From Rhodobiaceae bacterium (GTDB taxonomy: Bacteria > Pseudomonadota > Alphaproteobacteria > Micropepsales > Micropepsaceae), in NCBI GenBank assembly GCA_009885515.1, contig VFKO01000620.1:1-11227 (forward strand): 11,227 nt of DNA, written 5' to 3'. This document shows, piece by piece, positions 1 through 5,532 of the stretch. The notes under the pieces were generated by a model that saw only the letters and a program-made list of their open reading frames with translations, searched no databases and was not told the DNA's origin. The first letter of the stretch is position 1. The number at the start of each line of letters is the position of its first letter. A program made the position numbers and the translations under genes.

Positions 1-98
1 AGGGCGACGCTGCACGCCGGGTCCTCGCTCAGGCGGGAAGCAATGACGGCGCCGGCAGAGCCACCACCGACAACAACAAAGTCAAAAGTATCCGACAT
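1..98 (-). CDS. GMC-family FAD oxidoreductase (choline/alcohol dehydrogenase-like), N-terminal fragment
   Basis: Only the first 32 codons are in the window; the gene runs off the left edge. The protein begins MSDTFDFVVVGGGSAGAV and continues into IASRLSED. This is the beta-alpha-beta Rossmann fingerprint (GGGSAG) that binds the ADP part of FAD, and the -GSAG-xVIASRLSED form is typical of glucose-methanol-choline oxidoreductases, which oxidise alcohols or related substrates using FAD. The ATG at 96-98 is preceded by a GGAGAG ribosome site (104-109) at 5-nt spacing, so this start is well supported. It lies downstream of the DUF1330 gene on the same strand with a 194-nt gap, so co-transcription is possible but not shown. 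The substrate cannot be judged from this fragment; another FAD-dependent dehydrogenase family is the main alternative. Confidence 0.85.
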   Translation of the reverse strand, partial: MSDTFDFVVVGGGSAGAVIASRLSEDPACSVA

Positions 99-230
99 GC
101 GATCTCTCCAAAACGTCCCATGCGCGGATGAAGGCCGTTCTTTATCCAGTGATATCGGGGCGTTCTCCAGTTAGCCCTTAAATTTGGCGGAACGCAACGA
201 GGGGGCTGGACCGAGGCGAATGAATGCTTT

Positions 231-255
231 GGGCGAAATCCTGCCGGGTAGCAGC
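231..255 (+). repeat. Dispersed intergenic repeat, copy 1
   Basis: GGGCGAAATCCTGCCG (231-246) recurs exactly at 2296-2311, and the next nine bases match at six positions, ending in GCAGC in both copies. Both copies lie in non-coding spacers and in the same orientation. Two copies in 11 kb suggest a short dispersed repeat family, but a larger search is needed to know. Confidence 0.4.
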
Positions 256-292
256 GAGATTGCGATTGTATCGTATGGCATATAGCGGTCAT

Positions 293-706
293 TCAGGCTG
301 GGCCGGGTTTAACCGCGAGTTTCGAGTAGGTCTGGTTCGCGATGAGGATGACATGGTCCTCGACGCCGTTTTCGCGGTCCACGTTGATTGCCAGGTATTC
401 CGATGACGTCATCATTTCAAGGAAGGCCGCACGGGAGGGATATTGCGCCAGCACCACCCAATCCCAGCGGCCATCGCCGAGATTGCCCACCGAAACGCCT
501 TCGATATTTCCTGCCCAGATCACCGTGCCACCCACCTTTTTCAGGAGCGGCATGTCGCCCTTGGAGTAGCGTGAGTACGCATCCCAGCCCGAACCGTTTC
601 CGTCCAACGATTGCTCGCGGAACCTTACAAGGTTCACCATCACGACCGGGCCTTTGTCCGGCAGGCTGCGCACGAAGTCTTCGTTGAGGGCTTTTGGTCC
701 GGGCAT
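293..706 (-). CDS. DUF1330 family protein
   Basis: A 137-aa protein of unknown function that I assign to DUF1330, a family of small cytosolic proteins with the dimeric alpha/beta-barrel (ferredoxin-like) fold. The recognisable pattern is a first strand PVVMVNLVRF, then a central YSRYSKGDMPLLKKVGGTVIWAG, a strand DWVVLAQYPSRAAFLEMM, and the segment SSEYLAI followed by a variable tail. The ATG at 704-706 has a near-ideal AGGAAGG site (713-719) 6 nt upstream. A TTG 24 nt further upstream is in frame but would bury this ribosome site in the coding region, so I reject it. The gene diverges from the hydrolase-cyclase gene across a 190-nt spacer and lies upstream of the oxidoreductase on the same strand. 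Family members are often annotated only as hypothetical, and no catalytic role is inferred here. Confidence 0.85.
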   Translation of the reverse strand: MPGPKALNEDFVRSLPDKGPVVMVNLVRFREQSLDGNGSGWDAYSRYSKGDMPLLKKVGGTVIWAGNIEGVSVGNLGDGRWDWVVLAQYPSRAAFLEMMTSSEYLAINVDRENGVEDHVILIANQTYSKLAVKPGPA

Positions 707-792
707 GTTTTTCCTTCCTTGGTTCTTCAAGCCTCAAGCCTTTTAGACCAAATGTCCGCATTGGGCGATTTTCGGTCGTAGCGAACGAAATA

Positions 793-831
793 CCGCGAGC
801 GGCAGTTTTGGATCGAGCCCGCCGCTCGCGG
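793..831. repeat. GC-rich 11-bp perfect inverted repeat between divergent genes
   Basis: CCGCGAGCGGC (793-803) and its exact complement GCCGCTCGCGG (821-831) are separated by 17 nt. It sits 65 nt upstream of the hydrolase-cyclase start and 86 nt upstream of the DUF1330 start. Neither strand has a T-run after the stem, so it does not look like an intrinsic terminator. It could be an operator for the divergent pair or a leader hairpin in the cyclase mRNA. Confidence 0.6.
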
Positions 832-896
832 GCGGTGCTGCTTGTTGCCCGCGAAGAGCCGCGCTAAGGTTTGCCAAGACCGGAGCGTTATCGCAC

Positions 897-2228
897 ATGA
901 CCAGTACCAGCTTGCCCGAAACCCGCTTCGCGCAATCGGGCGACGTTAGTATTGCCTATCAATTGATGGGTGAGGGACCCATCGATTTGGTGTTCGTGTC
1001 TGGGATTGTCAGCAATGTGGAGCTGTTTCACGAGCTTCCGGGGTACACGGATTTCTTCACGCGTCTGTCGCGTTTTGCACGGGTCGTGGTCATCGACAAA
1101 CGCGGGCAAGGGCTTTCAGATCGTATCGTCGGCGCACCGACGCTGGAACAGCGGGCTGACGATTTGCGCGCGGTAATGGAAAAGGTTGGCATGAAGCGCG
1201 TCGTGCTGGTGGGCAATTCAGAGGGCGCTGCGTTGGTCGCCTATTTTGCGGCAACCTATCCGGAAAGCACCAGTCATCTTGTGATCATGGCGGGGCTGCC
1301 GAAGTTCGCGCGCACGGAAACATATCCCTGGGGCGCGACAGAAGCAGTTGCTGCAGGCATGGCTCAGGAATGGGGAACGGGGCGCGTGTTTCGTGGCATC
1401 GCGCCCGATACGATGCAGGGCGACCGCCAGCTTGAGGCTTTGGCACGGCAAGAGCGTCAGTCGTGTAGTCCGGGCAATTTCAGAGCTCTATTGGAATTGA
1501 ATATGAAATTGGACGTTCTGCCGATCTTGCCGCAGATCAGGGTGCCAACACTCGTCCTCCACAGGACGACGGACAAATCCATACCCATCGAGGCGGCGCG
1601 CTACACCGCGAGCCTCATTCCGGGCGCCAAGATGTTCGAACAGGTTGGGGGCGATCATCTATTCTGCAACGGAGATTATCCCGCGCTTTGCGCCGAAATC
1701 GAAGAGTTCGTCACCGGCGAGCGGCATGCTGCGCCGGTTGTGATCGATCGCATCTTGGCGACTGTGTTGTTCACTGACATTGTCGAGTCCACATCGCAGG
1801 CGGCACAGTTGGGCGATGCTTCGTGGCGCAAAAAGCTGGACGAGCATGACCGGATCGCGCTGCGGTTGATCGAACAGCAACGTGGGCGATTGATCAAGAC
1901 GACCGGTGACGGTGTGCTCGCGACGTTTGATGGACCTGGGCGGGCGATCCGTTGTGCGCTAGGCATGGAGCCAGCATTGGCGCGCTTGCAACTGTCGGTG
2001 CGCGCGGGGTTGCACACGGGCGAGGTTGAAGAACGCGGCGACGATATCGGCGGGATCGCAGTGCACGCCGCTTCCCGGGTGATGTCGAAGGCAGGCGCCG
2101 GCGAAATCCTCGTCTCGCGCGTGGTCGCCGATTTGGTGGCGGGCTCAGGCATTACCTTCGCCGATCGTGGCGAAGTAGAGTTGAAGGGCATTCCCGGCAC
2201 ATGGCGCCTCTTCGCCGCATCGGTCTGA
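897..2228 (+). CDS. Alpha/beta hydrolase - class III adenylate/guanylate cyclase fusion
   Basis: A 443-aa two-domain protein. Residues about 10-272 form an alpha/beta hydrolase: nucleophile elbow GNSEG with Ser108, a probable acid Asp226 in HRTTDKS, and His254 in GGDHLF complete the triad. Residues about 283-443 form a class III nucleotide cyclase catalytic domain: FTDIVEST gives the first metal Asp294, TTGDG gives the second metal Asp338, Lys334 and Asp383 match the adenine-selecting Lys/Asp pair, and Arg394 matches the transition-state Arg. The position of the usual transition-state Asn is His390 (VHAASRV), which I associate with hydrolase- and TPR-linked bacterial cyclases. The layout matches mycobacterial Rv1900c (LipJ). 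No membrane segment or signal peptide is seen, so it should be cytosolic and act as a dimer making cAMP (possibly cGMP). The ATG has GGAG at 882-885, 11 nt upstream, a rather long spacing. The hydrolase substrate is unknown. Confidence 0.9.
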   Translation: MTSTSLPETRFAQSGDVSIAYQLMGEGPIDLVFVSGIVSNVELFHELPGYTDFFTRLSRFARVVVIDKRGQGLSDRIVGAPTLEQRADDLRAVMEKVGMKRVVLVGNSEGAALVAYFAATYPESTSHLVIMAGLPKFARTETYPWGATEAVAAGMAQEWGTGRVFRGIAPDTMQGDRQLEALARQERQSCSPGNFRALLELNMKLDVLPILPQIRVPTLVLHRTTDKSIPIEAARYTASLIPGAKMFEQVGGDHLFCNGDYPALCAEIEEFVTGERHAAPVVIDRILATVLFTDIVESTSQAAQLGDASWRKKLDEHDRIALRLIEQQRGRLIKTTGDGVLATFDGPGRAIRCALGMEPALARLQLSVRAGLHTGEVEERGDDIGGIAVHAASRVMSKAGAGEILVSRVVADLVAGSGITFADRGEVELKGIPGTWRLFAASV

Positions 2229-2586
2229 AAGCACTTTCCCGGTTTACCAGAGCCTACTTAATTCAACGGACCTGCTTGTGTTGACCGTCCGTTTCGGGCG
2301 AAATCCTGCCGCATTGCAGCATCGAAGCCGACTGGCTGTTTTTGAGAAGTCCTGCCATTCGAAAAGCAATTGCGGTTCGAATAGCCACGCCGTGCCGACG
2401 TCGGGCGAGTGATTGTCTGTATCTGGCCTCAGAGACTCACTGGCGGCGATTGGCTGCTGGCAGCCGCCCGTATAGCCGACAAGCGCCAACTGACTCCAGC
2501 GGGCTTCTGTGAGTCAGGAAAGACCAATCAGATCGCGTCTACCAGATCACGGGCCTCGTCCTGCAACTCGCGCAGCAAGCCTCGGC
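2229..2586. other. Intergenic region after the hydrolase-cyclase gene
   Basis: No convincing gene in 358 nt; open frames here are short and resemble nothing. It contains the second copy of the dispersed repeat (2296-2320) and a 7-bp inverted repeat ATTCGAA/TTCGAAT around 2358-2384. No clear intrinsic terminator follows the upstream gene. The segment separates core-looking genes on the left from the accessory pair on the right, so it may hold the other edge of an old insertion. Confidence 0.5.
2296..2320 (+). repeat. Dispersed intergenic repeat, copy 2
   Basis: Second copy of GGGCGAAATCCTGCCG (2296-2311), followed by CATTGCAGC, which matches GGTAGCAGC of copy 1 at six of nine positions. It lies in the spacer after the hydrolase-cyclase gene and in the same orientation as copy 1. 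Confidence 0.4.
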
Positions 2587-2889
2587 CTAGTGCTCCAAGG
2601 AAGACAGCAATCGCCAGACTTGTTGTGTGGTTCTCGCCGCCTCAGACCTAAGCCTTAGTTTTATTCTCGACCGCTTACCGTGGATTGTCTTTTTCTTACC
2701 AAGCCGCTCCCGACCCTCAGAACTCGGCCCAGTCGAGCGTCCACCGTGCATACGGCAGCGCGCCTTTCCTGTGATCGCAGGTCCCATGCAGGGAGCACCA
2801 TTGTTGCGTCTACAACGAGCACCACAGCGCTGCGTCGCGTTTGCCAACTCCAACCCACTGAGGGCGCGCGCATGGGCTTCTGCGCTCAT
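2587..2889 (-). CDS. HGGxSTGP motif small zinc-ribbon-like protein
   Basis: A 100-aa basic protein with the pattern CGARCRRNNGAPCMGPAI, then GKARCRMHGGRSTGP. Cys22, Cys34, Cys45 and His48 (with Cys26 as an extra candidate) look like a CCCH metal-binding knuckle ending in the HGGxSTGP signature at 48-55. A long basic stretch (KKKTIHGKRSRIKLRLR) follows and would suit nucleic-acid binding. Proteins with this signature are small, of unknown function, and in my recollection common in prophages and genomic islands of Alphaproteobacteria. Its ATG overlaps the stop of the upstream gene in an ATGA junction, and an AAGGAG site (2898-2903) lies 8 nt upstream inside that gene, so the two are almost certainly one translationally coupled transcript. 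The function is not known; zinc binding is inferred from spacing only. Confidence 0.8.
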   Translation of the reverse strand: MSAEAHARALSGLELANATQRCGARCRRNNGAPCMGPAITGKARCRMHGGRSTGPSSEGRERLGKKKTIHGKRSRIKLRLRSEAARTTQQVWRLLSSLEH

Positions 2890-3542
2890 TTCAAGTTCTC
2901 CTTAGTGATGCTTGTGATGTTCACGGAGACGCGAGATGTCGGTCTTTGGTCTGCGCGGCTTTGTTGCAGGCGCTGAAGGACAAGGGCAGAGGCACTACAA
3001 GCCGCCATTAGCCTTGAAGCTGAACTTGCGCTGCGAGAGGCTTCAACTGAACGTTCCAATTGCCCGTAGGTCTTGTAGCCCTGAAGTTCATCATGCGACA
3101 TGCCCATGAAGCGCATCGCCAAGCGATGGGAGGCTGCAATTTGGTGGGCAAGCAACTTCTCCAAGGAAGAATCAGCATTGACCGATTGAGCGAGATCGAC
3201 CCCAAGCGAGATCGCGTCAGCCTGCGTAAGCACGTCCAAGCGTTCGCGTGAAGCGACGGCCTCCAAGACAGATGGACGTTGGGTTAGGGCGTCATACAGT
3301 CCGGGAGTGTCGAACGTCATCTCTTCTTCGAGGGCGATAACTTCACCGCCGTTTCCCGAACGGCTATTCAGAGGAGTATCAAGACCTGCACAGGCGATGG
3401 AAATATCCTTGAGTTGCTGCTCAGTGGTTTCGTGGCCCGGCGGGGCGTCAGCGTGTGCGACGACGGCGCGCCGCAAATCGATTCTGGTACTGGCCCGCAA
3501 GCCTTCATGAAGGCCTTGGCGCATCTGGTTGAAGTTGCTCAA
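2886..3542 (-). CDS. Hypothetical protein paired with the HGGxSTGP gene
   Basis: A 218-aa protein of unknown function. The N-terminal 120 residues are mixed and rather polar. Residues about 125-195 look alpha-helical (SLEKLLAHQIAASHRLAMRFM, then ASRLMAACSASALVLQRLQQ), and the C-terminus RVSVNITSITKE looks like a beta-strand tail. I recall alphaproteobacterial hypothetical proteins with a similar helical core (AHQLAAAH, ARLM, LQRLR) ending in a VxVxxVxV strand, often beside HGGxSTGP proteins, but I cannot name a family. The start is a TTG at 3540-3542 with GGAG 8 nt upstream (GGAGCACCAACA-TTG); the first in-frame ATG, 18 nt inside, lacks a ribosome site. It is the first gene of a two-gene unit, overlapping the next by 4 nt. 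No signal peptide or transmembrane segment is seen. Confidence 0.7.
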   Translation of the reverse strand: MSNFNQMRQGLHEGLRASTRIDLRRAVVAHADAPPGHETTEQQLKDISIACAGLDTPLNSRSGNGGEVIALEEEMTFDTPGLYDALTQRPSVLEAVASRERLDVLTQADAISLGVDLAQSVNADSSLEKLLAHQIAASHRLAMRFMGMSHDELQGYKTYGQLERSVEASRSASSASRLMAACSASALVLQRLQQSRADQRPTSRVSVNITSITKENLK

Positions 3543-3589
3543 TGTTGGTGCTCCATCGACAGGTACGAAGTCTCAGACGCCATACCTTC

Positions 3590-3618
3590 AGTATAGCAAA
3601 TGACGGAGTCGGTGTCGG
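3590..3618 (-). promoter_or_regulatory. Candidate sigma70-type promoter for the 2587-3542 pair
   Basis: Read on the minus strand: CCGACA (3613-3618, four of six matches to TTGACA), a 17-nt spacer, then TATACT (3590-3595, five of six matches to TATAAT). It would start transcription around 3583, about 40 nt before the TTG start. Predicted by eye only. Confidence 0.4.
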
Positions 3619-3685
3619 CGATTTTCTTGAATGACGGACGTGTCCTCGAAGCCCCTATCAAACATCTTAAAATCTAGAGAAATGG

Positions 3686-3778
3686 TGACAGCATGAGCAC
3701 TGTGTGCATTCTGACAGCATGGCTATGTCATTGTATTCACACGCCATGAACACAACGCGAATTGTCAGAATGAGTGCT
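3686..3778. repeat. Cluster of direct and inverted repeats beside the tRNA remnant
   Basis: TGACAGCATG occurs twice in direct orientation (3686-3695 and 3712-3721). Overlapping this is a long inverted repeat: AGCACT-GTGTG-CATTCTGACA (3696-3716) against TGTCAGAATG-AGTGCT (3763-3778), 16 paired bases interrupted only by a 5-nt insertion on the left arm. A further TGTCA is at 3726-3730. Such arrays are seen in recombinase arm sites and in operators; the position 17 bp from a truncated tRNA favours the first reading, but no recombinase gene is present in the window. Confidence 0.65.
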
Positions 3779-3794
3779 AATTTGTGCGTTTACT

Positions 3795-3839
3795 GGCAGA
3801 TTAGGAATCTGCCGCTCTATACTGCTGAGCTACGGGGTC
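3795..3839 (-). pseudogene. Truncated tRNA-Arg (anticodon CCT), 5' half only
   Basis: Read on the minus strand from 3839: acceptor 5' strand GACCCCG, TA, D-stem GCTC/GAGC around the loop AGCAGTATA, G26, then a perfect 5-bp anticodon stem GCAGA/TCTGC around the loop TTCCTAA, giving anticodon CCT (arginine), and C44. After this the sequence stops resembling tRNA: no variable loop, T-arm or 3' strand complementary to GACCCCG follows. The D-loop also has T in place of the invariant G19. It is therefore a dead half-gene. tRNA genes are classic integration sites, so a break here next to accessory genes suggests a past insertion or imperfect excision; a functional copy must exist elsewhere if this tRNA is needed. 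Confidence 0.8.
3818..3823 (+). promoter_or_regulatory. Candidate -10 element for the nuclease-like gene inside the tRNA remnant
   Basis: TATACT on the plus strand, 23 nt before the ATG at 3847, overlaps the mutated D-loop of the tRNA fragment; the D-loop base that differs from consensus helps create it. No good -35 hexamer lies at 16-18 nt spacing, so it would be a weak or extended promoter. Speculative. Confidence 0.25.
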
Positions 3840-3846
3840 GTTATGC

Positions 3847-4665
3847 ATGCATAAATCGCTCATCACGCCGTTTCGATCAAGGGGCTTGCGCAAGATCGCG
3901 CATTTTCTGATGATCGCCGCCAGTTCCAGCGGCGCTACAGCGCTCGGGCAAGCCGCTGAAACGCGAGGCTGTTCTTTGGCGGTGGCTGAACACGTTACTG
4001 TTGTTGCCATCCGCGAGGGTGCGGCGATCACGCTCAAGGATCAAAGGTCGTTGCGCCTTGCCAACATTTTGGTGCCAACCACAAACTCAGACGTCGCACG
4101 GACCCTGTCGGCCCTGATCGCAAATCAGGTTGTTGCATTGAGCTATGATGAACGCGCCACCGACCGGCACCGCAATCTTGTCGCGCATCTATTCGTCGGC
4201 GCCGGTAAAATCTGGGTTCAGGCCTCACTGATTGAGCAGGGTCTCGCGCGCGTCCACTCATGGCCAGACACACGCCGCTGCGTGCCTCCGCTTCTCGAAT
4301 TGGAGCGCGCGGCGCGGGCCGCGCGACGTGGCATCTGGGCACAGGCACGTTATCGCGTGCGTCGTGCGGACGAACTGGCCCAGGACGTGGGCACCTTTCA
4401 AATTTTCGAAGGTCTCGTGCAAAAAGTCTCTGTTGGCCGACAACGTACCTACCTGAACTTCGGCGAAAACTATCGGACCGATGTCACGGTCACAATTTCC
4501 AAACGCGATCTTAGGCGCTTCACCTCCGGCGGCATTGATCCCGCCACTTGGCAGGGCAAGACCATCCGTGTTCGCGGCTGGGTATCACTGCTCAATGGTC
4601 CGGAGATTGAAGTTTCGCATCCCGAACAAATTGAAATGCTGGAACCGGCCTCGGCGCGCAATTGA
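3847..4665 (+). CDS. Exported SNase-like (thermonuclease family) protein with C-terminal OB-like domain, probably catalytically inactive
   Basis: A 272-aa protein. An N-terminal signal peptide is likely: basic residues up to Lys16, a hydrophobic stretch about 17-34 (IAHFLMIAA), and a plausible cut near ALGQA-AET. Residues about 48-165 align with the staphylococcal nuclease fold: LRLANILVP matches the strand around R35, and DRHRNLVAHLFV with LIEQGLARV matches the segment after R87. Relative to S. aureus nuclease, D19 becomes Glu57, D21 becomes Ala59, D40 becomes Leu75, E43 becomes Thr78 and R87 becomes Asn110; only R35 (Arg70) is kept. Calcium binding and phosphodiester cleavage are therefore unlikely. 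Residues about 183-266 (FEGLVQKVSV, YLNFGENYR, VRGWVSLLNGPEIEV) form an OB-like C-terminal domain often attached to alphaproteobacterial family members. An in-frame stop at 3826 limits the start; only a weak GGGG lies upstream of the ATG. Confidence 0.85.
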   Translation: MHKSLITPFRSRGLRKIAHFLMIAASSSGATALGQAAETRGCSLAVAEHVTVVAIREGAAITLKDQRSLRLANILVPTTNSDVARTLSALIANQVVALSYDERATDRHRNLVAHLFVGAGKIWVQASLIEQGLARVHSWPDTRRCVPPLLELERAARAARRGIWAQARYRVRRADELAQDVGTFQIFEGLVQKVSVGRQRTYLNFGENYRTDVTVTISKRDLRRFTSGGIDPATWQGKTIRVRGWVSLLNGPEIEVSHPEQIEMLEPASARN

Positions 4666-4676
4666 CACGGCACCTG

Positions 4677-4711
4677 AAAAAAAGGACCCGGAGAGAATGT
4701 CTCGGGCCCTT
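4677..4711 (-). terminator. Intrinsic terminator of carD
   Basis: Read on the minus strand: a hairpin with arms AAGGG-CCC-GAGA and TCTC-(C)-GGG-TCCTT around the loop CATTC (one bulged base and one mismatch), followed at once by seven T (4677-4683). It starts 27 nt after the carD stop. On the plus strand no T-run follows the stem, so it should terminate carD but perhaps not the convergent nuclease-like gene. Confidence 0.85.
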
Positions 4712-4737
4712 CGTCAATTGTCACAGTGCCTCTGATC

Positions 4738-5532
4738 TTAAGCGGCTCTTTGCAGCGCCACTTCAAGCCGCTTGACCGCCGCGTCTTCATCGATCCGTTC
4801 AACGGCCGCAACTTCACGTGCCATGCGAGCCAACGCGGCTTCGTAGAGTTGACGCTCCGAATACGACTGCTCTGGCTGCCCGCTCGTGCGGTGCAGGTCG
4901 CGCACTACTTCTGCGATTGAGATAAGATCACCCGAGTTGATCTTGGCTTCATATTCCTGCGCCCGGCGGCTCCACATAGTCCGCTTGATGCGCGCGCGGC
5001 CCTTGAGCGTTAGCAATGCCGACGCCACCACATCCGGGGACGACAGCTTGCGCATGCCGATTGCCGACGCTTTGGCAACAGGTACGCGAAGTGTCATTTT
5101 TTCCTTGTCAAAATTGATGACAAAAAGCTCCAGGCGGATACCGGAAATTTCCTGTTCGACGACCGAGACAATGCGTCCGACACCATGTGCTGGATACACG
5201 ACCCAATCGTTGTTCCGGAACTCGGACTTTTTCTTTTCCGGCTTCGGCACCACAATCACTGGCTTTGGCGCAACAACAACTATCGCTGGCGGCACCGCTT
5301 TTAGCTCAACCTTCGCCGCCACCGGTTTGATATCGGCTTTGGGCAGGGTCTTGGTGTCTACTTTTGGAACGGCCTTCAGTTCCGGCTTCTTCGCCACAAT
5401 TTTAGGGGCAACAGCCTTCATCTCAGATTTCGCAACCACTTTCACGTCCACCTTTTGTTGTTGTGTTTTGGCGACTGGTTTCACGGCTTTCGCTTGCGGT
5501 TTAGTTGCTTGCTTCTTCGTGCTCATTCCCAT
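4738..5532 (-). CDS. carD: CarD family transcriptional regulator with Lys/Ala/Pro-rich N-terminal extension
   Basis: A 264-aa protein. Residues about 104-165 form the CarD/CdnL RNA-polymerase-interacting domain (FRNNDWVVYPAHGVGRIVSV, then LELFVINFDKEKMTLRVPV), which binds the beta-subunit lobe. Residues about 168-262 form the helical DNA-contacting domain, with the family pattern WSRRAQEYEAKINSGDLI, EVVRDLHR and SYSERQLYEAALARMAREVA. The unusual part is residues 1-103: 25 lysines spaced about every four residues among Ala, Val and Pro, with ELKAVP (51-56, 76-81) and KPVA (18-21, 69-72) repeated. This looks like a histone-H1-type disordered DNA-binding tail. CarD/CdnL proteins are usually about 160-170 aa. 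The ATG at 5530-5532 has GGGAAAG upstream at good spacing; the second ATG two codons in is worse placed. The gene follows fdxA after a 429-nt gap with inverted repeats and ends at an intrinsic terminator. Confidence 0.92.
   Translation of the reverse strand: MGMSTKKQATKPQAKAVKPVAKTQQQKVDVKVVAKSEMKAVAPKIVAKKPELKAVPKVDTKTLPKADIKPVAAKVELKAVPPAIVVVAPKPVIVVPKPEKKKSEFRNNDWVVYPAHGVGRIVSVVEQEISGIRLELFVINFDKEKMTLRVPVAKASAIGMRKLSSPDVVASALLTLKGRARIKRTMWSRRAQEYEAKINSGDLISIAEVVRDLHRTSGQPEQSYSERQLYEAALARMAREVAAVERIDEDAAVKRLEVALQRAA

Larger units (their letters stand above)
3543..3794. other. Repeat-rich intergenic region upstream of the accessory gene pair
   Basis: No gene in this stretch. From left to right it contains a candidate promoter for the minus-strand pair, a 9-bp direct repeat AATGACGGA (3599-3607 and 3630-3638), and the TGACAGCATG / CATTCTGACA repeat cluster listed separately, ending at the broken tRNA. 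I looked on the minus strand for the missing T-arm and 3' acceptor strand of the tRNA and did not find them here. Confidence 0.6.

Noticed and set aside
29..292. Minus-strand open frame of 87 codons directly after the DUF1330 stop and in the same frame
   Set aside because: It looks like a possible readthrough extension, but it has no family resemblance, crosses a dispersed repeat and runs into the oxidoreductase start. Chance open frame.
2357..2384. TTCGAAT motifs as the missing T-arm of the broken tRNA
   Set aside because: The flanking bases do not form a T-stem, and no strand complementary to GACCCCG follows on either strand.
3541..3839. Group I intron in the tRNA-Arg(CCT) gene
   Set aside because: Such an intron is known in Agrobacterium tRNA-Arg(CCU), but it interrupts the anticodon loop. 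Here the anticodon arm is complete, the break comes after it, and no 3' exon with T-arm is found in the 250 nt downstream.
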